From: Voacanga thouarsii
Taxonomy: Eukaryota; Streptophyta; Magnoliopsida; Gentianales; Apocynaceae
Direction: 5' to 3'
Assembly: GCA_026120185.1 (NCBI GenBank)
Contig: JANUWF010001683.1
Coordinates: 4,472,001-4,536,000, forward strand
DNA: 64,000 bases
Part shown: positions 9,814 to 20,837 of the stretch, piece after piece
How the letters are laid out: each line of letters starts with the position of its first letter
Numbering within the stretch: position 1 is the stretch's first letter
The notes under the pieces: generated by a model
Seen by the model: only the letters and a program-made list of their open reading frames with translations
The model's database searches: none
Told to the model about the DNA's origin: nothing
Program-made: the position numbers and the translations under genes

Positions 9814-11255
9814 TGTTGGGGATACGCCCTAGAGTCAATTTGTACTTATACAATTGTCATTATGTTTTATATAATAGTATGAGGCTTTCCTTTCCATGAA
9901 TAGTGAGTTTTGTTTTGTTGGTCATCAAGTACGTGACTTGATAGTAAAACCCTACAATGAATACAATGACTATTCTAAAACTGTCCCTGATCGATTATTA
10001 TTATTGGAATAATAATAAATTAAGATTAGTATGTTTGTGACTTGATGGCTATGTTTTACTGGCCATGGATATTTGTGATATCAAGTCAAGACATAGATAA
10101 ATGTTAGAGAACATTGTATTGGACATGACCCACTGTGAGAGTACTTCATGGAATATGTCATAAGTACTTTCTATCCATAATAATATTGAAAGTCCTTCGA
10201 CCTAAATTCATCATAATTTCCTACTTGATAAATTCTATATTTTGACATTGTCTAAAGTTGTCTTTAACCAGATAATAAATTAGACTACTGTTGGATATAG
10301 AATAAATCAAGGAGAGGAATATGATTGATTGTGAAGGAATTTGTCCCTCTCAGTTATGGGAGAGATATCCATGGGCCCCTTAATAAGTTAGACTGTTAAA
10401 AATACATGGCCATCCTCAAATATATCAATCTAAGATATTGATATTATTTGTTTGAACAGTCTACTATGAAATCAAGAAATAATTGATTAAGCTTAATAAG
10501 GATGACATGCTCCATGCCTTATGCTTAATCTGGATATCGTGTGACAAAAGGACTAAAATATAAAATTATGGTTTGGTTCAAAGAGATCACCGATCTTCAT
10601 TTAACCTGGATAGTTATAATGTTTTGCTAGAAACCGCTTATAACTTGTGGGCCATTTAAATATGATTTAGGCACACTGCCAGTGTTAAATGAACCTATAG
10701 GGTCACACAATAAGCGAACTTGTTAGGTTATTTTTCTGGTGACCAGGTTCGATGAATCTGGATGATATCCAGATTATAAGAATCTGACTCGGTAAAATAA
10801 TTAGTTAAATTACCGAGATAATGGCAGAATCTTATCATATCGGTTTTAATTTAATTTGAATTTAAATTAGAATATGATAAGATATTATTAGGGTTGGACT
10901 CTAAGAGGTTCGAGGATTTTTTAAGAAAACCCTAGCCGTCTTTTCAATAGTCCAATTTTCGGTTGAGAACCTTCGTGCCATTCTCTATCAGAAAAAAAAC
11001 CTCTCAAACCCTAGGCGCTAGCACTCCCCGGGTATCGAGTGAGTTCGCGGTGTGTATCCGATAGATGACGTTCGCATACTGCAGCGTCTGGTGATTGTTC
11101 GGGTTGAACGTACAACAGCGCAACCAGAATCGAAGGATTTCGATTACAGCAACCAGAGGTAATTCTTAAAGCTTAGATCTTCTTAATCGTTTACTTGGGT
11201 CCTCGGGAGGGATTCGTAGATGTTTTTCGCGTTTAGGAGTCCACGAATCCCAACA
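9814..11255 (+). repeat. Copia-1 3' LTR
   Basis: This 1,442-bp repeat matches the 5' LTR. Differences are scattered single bases, with the densest group around 10,960-10,980. It ends CCCAACA and is followed by the CTTTG duplication. Confidence 0.95.
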
Positions 11256-11260
11256 CTTTG
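11256..11260. other. Target-site duplication of Copia-1, right copy (CTTTG)
   Basis: It is an exact copy of 2,930-2,934. Confidence 0.93.
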
Positions 11261-11400
11261 AAGGTTAGTTCTTCAAGGGTTTGATAAAAGGTAGATTGTT
11301 ATTTCATTTTCTCATTTTTGTCCCAAGAAGAATCTCTGTTTTGGTTGTCATTGATTGAGCTGAACACATAACCAACTAAACCACTCACAACATCAAGAAA
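11261..11400 (+). mobile_element. Athila-like LTR fragment Ath-0, right part
   Basis: Removing Copia-1 and one CTTTG joins this to 2,929. The joined sequence is non-coding and AT-rich. It runs into the complement of Copia-2 RNase H near 11,400. I see no clear LTR end, primer site or duplication, so this border is approximate. Confidence 0.5.
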
Positions 11401-11957
11401 AAGCCCACACACGATCATATCACTGCTTCATTAGATGCCTTCAAAGCGGCCACAAACTTAGCTTCCATAGTTGAGTTAGCAATGTAAGATTACTTAATAT
11501 TCCTTCATGAAACAACCCCTCCATATAAGGTGAAGACATATCCACTAGTGAATTGTTCTCTCATCCTTGTATGCCTAGAAATTTAAGTTTGTGTATTATG
11601 TAGGAACTAAGTTATCAATCCTGTAAACCAGCATATAATCTCTCATTGCCTTGAGGTACTTTCGAATATGCTTTACAACTTACCTTTGAACCTCCCCAGG
11701 GTTTGGCTGATATCTACTAACTAAGCTTATGGCAAAGAAGATATCTTGCCTAGTGCACAGCATGGCGTATATGAAACTTCCTATAGTTGAAGCATAGGGA
11801 ATCCTACTCATTCTATCTTTTTCTTCTTGAGACTTTGGACAGCCATTTGAAGAAAAAGATAACCCATGTCTACAAGGGATTAATGCTCCCTTGCATGAGT
11901 CCATGCTAAACTTGGCCAACATCTTGTTAATATATGTAGCTCGGGGGTCCTAATATT
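11401..11957 (-). pseudogene. Copia-2 RT connection and RNase H N-terminal part
   Basis: Minus-strand translation gives a copia connection region (FSMDSCKGALIPCRHGLSFS, RMSRIPYASTIGSFIYAMLC) between 11,922 and 11,680. It then gives TSGYVFTLYGG, a stop where SW is expected, and STMEAKFVAALKASNEAV near 11,420-11,530. The RNase H Glu of MEA is still there. It lies between solo LTR S-D on the right and the Ath-0 fragment on the left, and continues in domain order from the YLDY piece at 15,208-15,427 to the DPLTK piece at 2,019-2,288. It is degenerate and non-functional. Confidence 0.88.
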
Positions 11958-11962
11958 CTCTG
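11958..11962. other. Target-site duplication of S-D, left copy (CTCTG)
   Basis: It pairs with CTCTA at 15,208-15,212, a 4-of-5 match at the expected positions on both sides of the LTR. Confidence 0.7.
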
Positions 11963-14900
11963 TGTAACACCCCATGACTACGTACCCTAAAAGGGCGGGG
12001 ATGTCGCCTCGTCCCGTAGGACAAGGGGTCTTTAGAACGAGGTATAAAATATAAAGGCAATCTCCAAAGGAATCAACTTAGATAAATAAAGAAATACTCT
12101 TATTACATCAGGCTCAACTTGGAGCAAAACGAAATAAAACAAATATTGTTCAGAAGTATAAACGACAAAAGTCCCCTAGAACAGCATAGGAAAAATAGTC
12201 GAAGCGTCTACTATCAAGCCCCGCTGCCTCAACACAATCTATCTCCTGAAAGCATGATGCAAAACCGTGTGAGAATAAATCTCAGTAAGTCATGTGTGTG
12301 CACATGGTGTTTTGAATAGTACGTGTATGCAAAGTGCAAAACATTTGTAGAAATAATTTGGCAAGTCATAAACAATCTCTTTTCACAAGGAGTGGGTTTT
12401 TCTCATTGTCACACTTTGTACAAAATAAATCCTCCACTCGAATAAACAGTCATGTCACCACACGTTGGCCTCCATGAGAACAAAATGGCCAAGGCACCAC
12501 ACTTTGTGCACCTTGTCCAGAATAGATTACCACACGTTGGGTGTTCTGATCAAGGTGAGTGTACAGCCCACCGGGTGAGATACTCCTCCATCTCTACACC
12601 CAACAAAACCATCCGGGCGCCCATGCCGGGAATATAAGTAATACCATACCAGGTACACATGCTAGCTTGGACTGGCCTGACCAACTAACACTGTCGCCTT
12701 TTCAAGCAGAGTTCATCTTCTGGAGGTGGCCTTCTGCCAGAAGACTTACGCTAGCCCTCCAAGACTAGTACTGTTAGCCTACCCTTATTGAGTACTCAAC
12801 GAACATATCTGTCAATTCCTGATTCACAATATTTCCAAACATTGGCTTTGTAAAACGTGGTTTTCTTTAAAAGAGATTCCTAAAAGTTTAGGAAAAGAAT
12901 AGTGTTCTTGATAAAATCGTTAGTTTGATAAAACCGTTTAAAGAATAAATGTCCACATTTACAACCCAAGCAAACATAGTTTAACAATAGCTTTACAAAG
13001 CTTCACAACATAGACTTGCCATCACAACATTTAACAAAACAGTTTATATAAGGACTTACCATCACAACATTTAATAAAAGAGTTTATGCAAGGACTTACC
13101 ATCACAACTTTTAACAAAAGAGTTTATGCAAGGACTTACTTGATATGCCTCAGATAAACGTGATAAATTCACAGCTTGATTTCCTCAATTATCCTCCTGA
13201 TCTAAACCATATAATATCATGATCAGGGTCTCAATTAATTCAAACATGCTCTAATCTCATTTATTTTCACAACAATTCGCAATCCCCTATTTAATTCCAA
13301 GTAAACTATCCAATCCCCAAAGATCATATACCACGACCACATGTTCATCCCACTAATAGACATCATTAAACTTTACTTTCGGCATCAAGGGCGGGTATTC
13401 CCTTACCTTGCAACAACTAGGTGATGATGTCTCGATGCTCCTATGGTGGTCGTCCCGAGTTCGCTTGAGAAGAAGAGAAAAGCTTCCTCCTTTGCTCCTC
13501 TTGACCGAAAATTAAAGAAGAAGATGAAATCAGCCTCTATGGGGCGTGATTTAAGGGAAGAAGAAGGAGAAAAGAATCATTAGAGAAAACGGCATCAAGA
13601 GGTTGAGAGGATTTTTGATTACCTTAAGGTGTGTTCGATTTTGCTTAGAGTAGTTCTTGAGTTTTCGAAAATTTGCAGAGAGAAGTTGCTAAAATTTTTG
13701 TGTAGAATGGAGAGGGTAGATGGTTGCTGTGATTTAGAGTTGGAGAAGATTGGTTTAGGGTTAGATGGTGATGTTTAGAAAGACTCCTAATGGCTTTAGG
13801 TTTCTTGGACAGCAAGGGCAAAAATTTCAGCTTGTGATGTCTCTTCTTGCTGCCGATTTTAGGTGAGTTTAAGGGGAGAGAATAATCTACAATTTTCTCC
13901 CCTAGGCTGGCTGAAATAATGCTCAAGAGTAGGGTTGAGTGTGTTCAGAATTTTGGGCCAAACAAGGAAGAGTTTGTGTGCATTTTGGTGACTGAAAATC
14001 CTGTGCAAGCTGTGCGAAAATTCTGTGCAAGAGTAACAAGTTTTGGACTGTTTTGGCTGCTGTAATTCTGCCAAAATTTCCAAAGAAAAATTGAGGGTTT
14101 TGGGTGCTGGAAATAGCTTGATCAGCTGGGGTTGTTTGGTGGGTTATGTGTGCAGAATTTCGGTTGGAATAGGAACACAACAGCTGGCCGAAATTCCTGC
14201 ACAAAGCTGCCGAAAATCCTGCGTACAAGTTGGACGAATTTCAGTGATTTTGTGTGAATAAAATTCTGGTTTTGTGCAGCTAAGGTACCCTGAATTGATG
14301 AGAATTATTTAGGTGTTTTGAGCTAGGGTTTGAAGAGTTGGATTGTAGCTAAAGATGCTGGAATTTTGGACAGCTTGTGTTGACACAAAGCTGCCAAAAT
14401 TCTGCTAGGATAAGGAAGAAAATCCAAGTTGAATTTGGATTGAAATAAAAGTCTGATTTGCTAATGGGTTTTGGATAAGATCTCCTAGCTTTGGAAGAGT
14501 TTGGGTTGAGCTAAAGGTCCTCCAAGACGTGGTGGCACAATCTGGAATTTTTTTCCAGATTTTTAGCTAACATCTTAGGATTAAAATCAACAAGGTTTCC
14601 TACTAGGAAAAGGACTCTTTAATTCCAACTATCCATTGTAACATCCATTAAGCTAAAATCAAGTTGGAATTTTATTTATTAGCTAAGGTTTTTCGAAAAT
14701 CCTAAAGGATAAAAGCTGGAAATTAAAAGTGAACTCTATTCACATCAAGATCCTTAAATTTAGGGAATAAACATAGAGACTTATTTCCTTGGAATAATGA
14801 CACTAAAATTTCTCTAGGTTTGCTAGATCTTTTTCGGCCAAGACATGGAAACTCTAAGGAAAGAAATTTTCAAGAAGAGGAACTAATTTCACAAAAGTAT

Positions 14901-15207
14901 GATTCGAACTCGGGTCACCAAAGGAAATAACCAACCTCCCCGCTATTCCAAAACAACTCCAATACTAATTTTTCTACAGTCAGTTCTCACCATCCCCCCC
15001 CAATGCTCATCCTTCCAAATCTTCGACCAAACCTCCAATATCCAAATCTTTAACAACACACCAATTAATTCAAATGCAAGAGCAACGGAAAAATTCTCAT
15101 GCATCCATGCAAATAAAATAATTCTAAGCTACCACATAAAATGCAAGATGCTATGCAATGCATGACTTTTCCCCATAGTCAAAGGTTGTTTTGGGCGGGG
15201 TATTGCA
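11963..15207 (-). mobile_element. Solo LTR S-D (minus strand), inserted in Copia-2
   Basis: The plus strand begins TGTAACACCCC and ends CGGGGTATTGCA, so the sense strand begins TGCAATACCCC and ends GGTGTTACA. Internal landmarks match S-C and S-B: the aaaggg(g)cggggatg stretch, the cgtgtgagaataaatctcagtaagt region, and the acccttattgagtactcaac stretch near 12,783. It is 3,245 bp, about 1 kb shorter than S-B and S-C and more diverged. The host Copia-2 reading resumes on both sides. No primer site, gag or pol is inside, and there is no second LTR, which is the signature of LTR-LTR recombination. Confidence 0.85.
14880..14955 (-). other. tRNA-like A-box/B-box segment in S-D
   Basis: On the minus strand a GAGTTGTTTTGG start is followed about 45 bp later by CCGAGTTCGAATCAT, which resembles the tRNA T-arm (RNA polymerase III B box). 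It occupies the same place in the LTR as the clearer segments in S-B and S-C. The A-box half is poor here. I do not call it a functional tRNA. Confidence 0.5.
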
Positions 15208-15427
15208 CTCTACTTCCTATTTTTAAGAAGCTTAATTATACGAATATAACTGGCTTCTCCCAAATCCTTCATACTGAATTGACTAAACAGTGATACCTTA
15301 GTAGATGACAATGCCTCTACATCATTCCCAATGAATAGAATGTAATCCAAATATAGTACAAGAAAAACCACGTTACGGCCTTCCAGTTTTTTATACAAAC
15401 ATAGTTCATCCTCATTTTCAATAAAAC
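15208..15427 (-). pseudogene. Copia-2 RT palm fragment with altered catalytic box
   Basis: On the minus strand this reads FIENEDELCLYKK, then VVFLVLYLDYILFIGND, then SQFSMKDLGEASY. The YVDD box is YLDY, so the second catalytic aspartate is replaced by tyrosine (codon near 15,347). The first five bases on the left (15,208-15,212, CTCTA) are also the right duplication of S-D. On the right the sequence joins, across Gyp-1, to the KSYS residues at 28,159. It is a broken RT segment. Confidence 0.87.
15423..15427. other. Target-site duplication of Gyp-1, left copy (AAAAC)
   Basis: It pairs with AATAC at 28,159-28,163. Removing Gyp-1 and one copy restores the copia reading KSYSFIENEDEL across the join, which strongly supports the call despite one mismatch. 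Confidence 0.75.
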
Positions 15428-18400
15428 TAAAACTCTCCTGCTCAAGATAACAGGGGAACCATATCAATACCGGGTGTTGCCCCGCCCAGTTTCCTGGACA
15501 AAAGGTTTTATTAACGAAAAAAATAAAGTAAATATATATATATAGGGTCCAGACTCAAAAATATCCCATACTGATGGCCACACAAATACATATTTCAGAG
15601 AATCTTATACATGATATATCTAACTACAATAGAATAAAGTACATAACCGAAAGGGAAACCATCCAGACCTATACTGCTGACACTATGGTACCGTCTATCT
15701 GTCCATAGGTCCTCTTAGCTCTAGATCCTACAAAAAGGGTGAGATAAAGATATGTGTAACTAATGAATCACCCAGTGAGTCCCATGTGTGCTAGTACTTT
15801 ATGAAAGAACCGAGTATATAAAACTTTTGTGAAATAGTATATCATTTGTTCCCTGGAAAGAATTCCAAAATTCTCTAAAGAAGAGTTTATCTAAAACTCA
15901 ATCATTTTTGAAAAACTATATTTTACTTTCAAATCATTGCCCCAAGTTTCAAATCATAGGCACTTGTCCAATAGAAGGTCGGCATGTATGCAAGTCCTGT
16001 TGTCCTTACCCTAGGCGCCATAAATCATTTGTATTGTGACCACCATCTCCAGTGCTCAATTTGCGCATCACAAAAAAATAAGTACAGTGTAGCATACTAC
16101 AATCGACAAATGCAAATAGCAAACAATCTTTTACTTGCTACCGTAAGCCAAAGGTCCCAATCCTGACATCTATCACCATCGATATAGCAAGGGGTTTGAA
16201 CAATACCGGTGTCTAGCCCAGCCCGTGAACAACCTAAATCATAAAGTGCACATAATGCGTGTCAATTGCCAGGTAGTAGACGGCTAGCCAGGACGACTTA
16301 TCACAATGTTCTGTTACCCTGTTTGGAGTAAGACAATCCCAGAACTATCTAATTTAACTGGGGTCGTCTATCTCTAACATGAGCTAGTACAATGATCAAA
16401 GTCCTTACTGCGAACTCAACGTTACTAATACCAACCCCTTTTAACTGATCAGGCCAGAAGGTTATTTGATCCCACAAGATTTTCAAATCAAACATTTTAG
16501 GGGTAAAATAACACTTTCCAAAATTTAATCCCACTAACTCACAAGTCAGATCATCATTCACATATGCTCTATAGGGCCAATCAATTTATTCCATAGGTAT
16601 ATCAGGCTAATAACACAATTTTAGGGATTAAAATGTCATCTTCCAAAAGTTAATCTCATCATGAGAGATTATTTTCCAAAACCGTCTCAAAACAAAGTAA
16701 ATGGTTCTTTTCTTGCATCAGAATAAGTTTCCAAGAGCATTCGGGTCATTTAGCCCACGTAGATCACAAAAGTCATTTCCAAGGGTACTTGATTCATTTT
16801 AACCATATCGATTCCAAAAGACTTTTGGAGGCTTTTCGGGTCATTTTTCCCTTACCCGAGTTGAAAAGTGTTCACAAGAGTTCCAATGAGTTCTAAAGAA
16901 GGAACTCATTTCAAGAAATCCAGAATTCTAATCCCAAGAGAGGATGAAATTCAATGTTTCCAAAGACATTTCCATAAAATGTTCCAAAAAGGGTATTCCA
17001 GTCAATTTATGAATACTCGATTTCAAAATTTACCATTTTTCAAAAATTCCAAGTATTTAATCCAAAAAGGACTAAATTCACAAATTTAAACTTTAATCAT
17101 CCGTTAAGGTTTCCAAGCCAATTATGAAGTTCATTCAAGCCCAAAATGGCATAAAAACAAATCTTGCTCAGATAAACCTTAAACATATTCAAGGATTTTC
17201 AAAACATTATAAAAAGTAGCATTTCATAGAAAAGTAAAACACACTAGCTTTCAAAAGGTTTTGGAAATCCATGGGACTCACCTTGTGTCCTAACTAAACT
17301 CTTTCCATTTATGATTGCTCAACTGCCGTTTTCAACGTTTCGTTGGCCCTTTATTGATAAACCTACACCAAATATCATTTTTGGGTCAAATCGTGTTCAG
17401 TTGAAAAATAGCCGACGGTTTGCCGACGTGCCCAATGGTTAGCTGACGTCTAGCCGACGTGCCTGACAGTTTACTGACGTCCAACTTAATTTTAACTAAT
17501 GGGGCCGACGATGGGCCGACGGTTAGTCGAAGGTTAAGGAAAATGTTCAACTTTTGTTCACATCATTTTTTCATTATTTAACCAATTCTTTCATTTTCGT
17601 TTTTCCACATCCCTTGTCCCTTCATATGAAAGGGATTCACTTCATATTTTCCTTTATTTCATCCAAAATCACACAATTAATCATCCCTATGTTCATCCAT
17701 TTTCGGACTCAATTTTCTAGAATTTCACTACTTAACACATGATTTTGTTTCGGATATAACTTTCAATCCACAACTCTGATTTGGATACGATATACCAAAA
17801 TGACCATAAGACTCTTCATTTTAATTATGTATAGGCCTTTTTCAAAGTTCTGGTTCTCGTGTTGCAATACATGGCAAAAACAGCCCCAGTAGTTTTACAT
17901 CAATTCCATTATTCATATTTTCATTTGTTCTCCTTTAGCCTTAACACCTTGGAACCATTAATTCATTCAATTTTGCTTCAAATCATCTTTAATTTTGTGA
18001 TTTTTAGATTCCAATAGCTCACAAGAGTCACACTTATGCAACACAAATTCACCTTTTCTAATCACATGCTAGTATAATCCATTTATCCAACCAATTAACT
18101 TCCACTTTTATTCTACTTTAATTATCATCTCCTCATCCGAAAACAACCCTTCAACCCACCATGAATATTCACTTCTTCTTCACGTAAAACATCATCAATA
18201 AACCCTTAGGTAGCCGGCACACAAAAAAGCATATACAAGGTTCATATATAAAGTTCACAAACCCTAGCTTTTCATCCAAAATCAAGACATGAATATCATG
18301 TTTTCATGTTAAACTTCATATCAACATAATCATTATTCACCCAACAACAACTTTAATTCAAGTAAGGTAGGGTTTCACCTTGAATATAAGGCTTTTTGAA

Positions 18401-19442
18401 GTGATTTGCTGCAAGAACTCTCAAAACAGCACATAGAACACCAATAACAGACACTAGATACCTTTTTCTTTCGTTTTGTTATTTTCTCTTGATTTGTTTT
18501 CCTTTATTTCTCTCCCCTTGAGGCTGCCAAATTTTTTTAGCTGTATAACAGCCTTTCCACCACCATTTTCATAAAAAATTTGTCCAAGAAAGAATTAATT
18601 TAATTACTTGTATGGCAGTTATGCTTAGGTGTGTTGCAATGAAATTTTTACACACCAACCACCTATTTTTCCTCCTCAAAAATTTCCCTTCATTTCTTCT
18701 TGCATGGATTTTGCTTTCTTAGACATTTTCCAGCCATTAATCAACCTTCTCATGGTCTAAGTATTGGTTAATCACATTTCACAAGACCTTAATTGAAGGG
18801 CCCACAAATGATGTGTTCCAATAACAAAATTTACACATCATTCTTCATTTATTTTTAAATCCTTTAATTCCATGTGTCTTGCATGAAATCTTCATAAAAC
18901 ATCTCTTAAATTTACATATATTCATGGGCTACTGATCACAAAATGCCACACGTACCCTTTTTAACCACAATTTTCTATTTTCCTCGAAATGACCAAAATC
19001 GGGTCCAGAATGGAAAAATAATTTATTTCACCATTCTACACCAAAAATTCCACTAAATCCATTGGCAATACTTAAATTCTCCAATTCTTTCTCAAATTGG
19101 TCAATTTTTTGGTAAAAGCCGCTGGTGCTGTCAAAATGACAAAAAAATGACCTTGGTGACCAGGATAGTATAATTCACTCTAGAACGTGCGTTTCATCAC
19201 ACTAATCAATTTCTCTTCTCAGTGTACCCTCAAATTGTTATTTTACTAACAATAGATAGCCTTCCAAAAATTTAGGGTACTGGTAGAACAAATTCAATAA
19301 TTACATCCAAATCTCGACAAAATATTATTTTACCGAAATATTTGTCTTATTACACTGATCAACTTTTGTTCTAGCCATTGATACAAACTCTTATCTTATT
19401 ACAAATAGTAGCCAATCGAAGATGAATATATAGGGTATTACA
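15428..19442 (-). repeat. Gyp-1 3' LTR (left)
   Basis: It aligns with 24,220-28,158 throughout, for example ctcaagataacag near the left end and the gggtgagataaag and cccatgtgtgctagt stretches. On the right it ends GGGTATTACA, so the sense start is TGTAATACCC. The left terminus is degenerate: taaaactctcctg stands where TGTAACACCCCTA is expected. It is 4,015 bp. The open frames inside are short and not shared by the other LTR. Confidence 0.88.
17411..17532. repeat. GCCGACG box cluster with ~10-11-bp phasing in the Gyp-1 LTR
   Basis: GCCGACG or a close variant starts at 17,411, 17,422, 17,442, 17,453, 17,462 (weak), 17,473, 17,504, 17,515 and 17,526 (weak). Steps are 11, 20, 11, 9, 11, 31, 11 and 11. 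Part of this is a 31-bp tandem repeat (17,422-17,452 and 17,453-17,483). The paired LTR keeps a decayed version at 26,277-26,350 with the same 11/20/11 steps. CCGAC is the core of plant DRE/CRT sites and TGACGT of bZIP sites. A regulatory role is inference. Confidence 0.7.
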
Positions 19443-19454
19443 TTCTCCACTTCT
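19443..19454 (-). other. Gyp-1 polypurine tract
   Basis: On the minus strand AGAAGTGGAGAA directly precedes the LTR start TGTAATACCC, a short distance after the chromodomain stop codon. Confidence 0.8.
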
Positions 19455-19484
19455 TACAAAAATTTTGTCCTTAAAATTAGCTTA

Positions 19485-20700
19485 CACCTGGAATAAATCT
19501 AGATAGTTTTTCAACATCTTCGCTTTCGTTTCCCAAGTTGCATCTTGCACAGGATGATGATTCTACAATACTTGTACAAGTGGAATTTGTAATTTTGCAA
19601 TTCCTTTTTAGCATACTTCAAGATCTTAATAGGCATTTCTTCATACTTCTGAAGCTGGGATACATGAAACATATCATGAATACCTTGAAGCTCTATGGGT
19701 AATTCCAACCGATAAGCTATTTTCCCAATCCTCTCGATAATAGCGAATTGTCCTACGTACCTAAATCTCAGTTTCTTTTCTTGTCCTTTTGTTCCCAATT
19801 GTCATTGTGGAGTCAACTTCAATAATACATGATCTCATTCTACAAATTTCAAATCCCTGTTATGTCGATTTGCGTAACCTTTCCATCTACTTTGTGCTGC
19901 TTTCGACTTATTTTTAATCATCTTCACAGCCTATCAAACTTTTCAAGATCGAGGGCATCTTATTCACCAACCCTTAGTCCTATACTACATTTCCTTTTAT
20001 ATAGAGCTTTAAATATGGCTATTCCTATTTGTATGCAAATTCTGCATACACTAAATTATCAATCATCTTAGTTCCAAAATCAAAAGTGCAAGTTTGTAAC
20101 ATATCTTCTAAAATCGTATTCACTCGTTTAGTCCGCTCATCTGTTTGTGGGTGTACTGTTGTACTGAGCTTTTAGATTGTCTTATATTTCTGCTGCAATT
20201 TAGTCCAAAACTCCGAAGTAAATCTGGGATCTCGATCTGACAAAATATTAGCGGGTACTTCACGAAGTCCAATCACTTCCTCCACATATATTTTATTTAA
20301 CTTCTCTAAAGGACCCTTTAATCCCATTGATTAATAGGGATGAAATGAACGGACTTAGTGAGTCAATCCACTATAACCCATATAGTATCTCACTGTCCTA
20401 CTGCAATCAGTAATCATATAATGAAATCTATAGTAATTTCATCCCATTTCCATGATAGAGTAGGCAAGGGTTGTAGTAACCCTCTAACCCATTACTGATC
20501 GGCTTTCACTTGCTAACAAGTTAAGAATCGAGCTACATAGTCTGAAATATCCTTTTTGATACCGATCCACCAATAATGCCATTTTAAGTCTTGATACATC
20601 TTTACGGCTCCTGGATGGATGGTACACTTACTCCAATATGCTTATGTTACATTATCCTGTCTCATTGTAGATTGCTTTGGAATGCAATACTGATCTCAGT
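19485..20700 (-). pseudogene. Gyp-1 integrase with chromodomain, frameshifted
   Basis: Minus-strand pieces in order are: zinc region IHPGAVKMYQDLKWHYWW with a later C...C part (around 20,500-20,640); core start ITIDFI and WVIVDSLTKSVHF (around 20,350-20,430); SDRDPRFTSEFW (around 20,210-20,245); and HPQTDERTKRVN (around 20,115-20,160), where the family has T-E-R-V, so the catalytic Glu is Lys. The C-terminal YVGQFAIIERIGKIAYRLELP and HDMFHVSQLQKY are at 19,640-19,770. A chromodomain tail (LVQVL, stop, NHHPVQDATWETKAKMLKNY) is readable at 19,488-19,580 in another frame. Chromodomains steer chromovirus integration to heterochromatin. Confidence 0.88.
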
Positions 20701-20837
20701 AATAAATAATTCCATCATTATCCCTTCGAAACTTATCTCCTCGTTTCTTCACCTCCTTTTGAATTAACCTTTGCAACTCTTCATTTTTATCTTGCTCTTA
20801 GTTTAACTGCTGTAGGAAAGTAGGTTGAATGAAAATA

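Larger units (their letters stand above)
2935..11255 (+). mobile_element. Copia-1: young full-length Ty1/copia retrotransposon
   Basis: This 8.3-kb element has two nearly identical LTRs, a perfect 5-bp duplication, a tRNA-iMet-type primer site, a GC-rich leader, and the copia domain order gag, protease, integrase, RT, RNase H, then a polypurine tract. I counted about 22 differences between the LTRs by eye (roughly 1.5%), which points to a recent insertion. The coding frame is nevertheless broken many times: stops at 6,370, 6,685 and 7,255, several frameshifts, and an apparent in-domain deletion near 9,070. It is therefore not self-sufficient as read. LTR length and gag type suit a long-LTR copia lineage of the TAR/Angela/Tork kind, but I cannot place it firmly without a tree. 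Confidence 0.95.

Noticed and set aside
13645..14261. Several overlapping short frames on both strands at 13.6-14.3 kb
   Set aside because: They all lie in solo LTR S-D, overlap one another on both strands and have no counterpart in the related LTRs.
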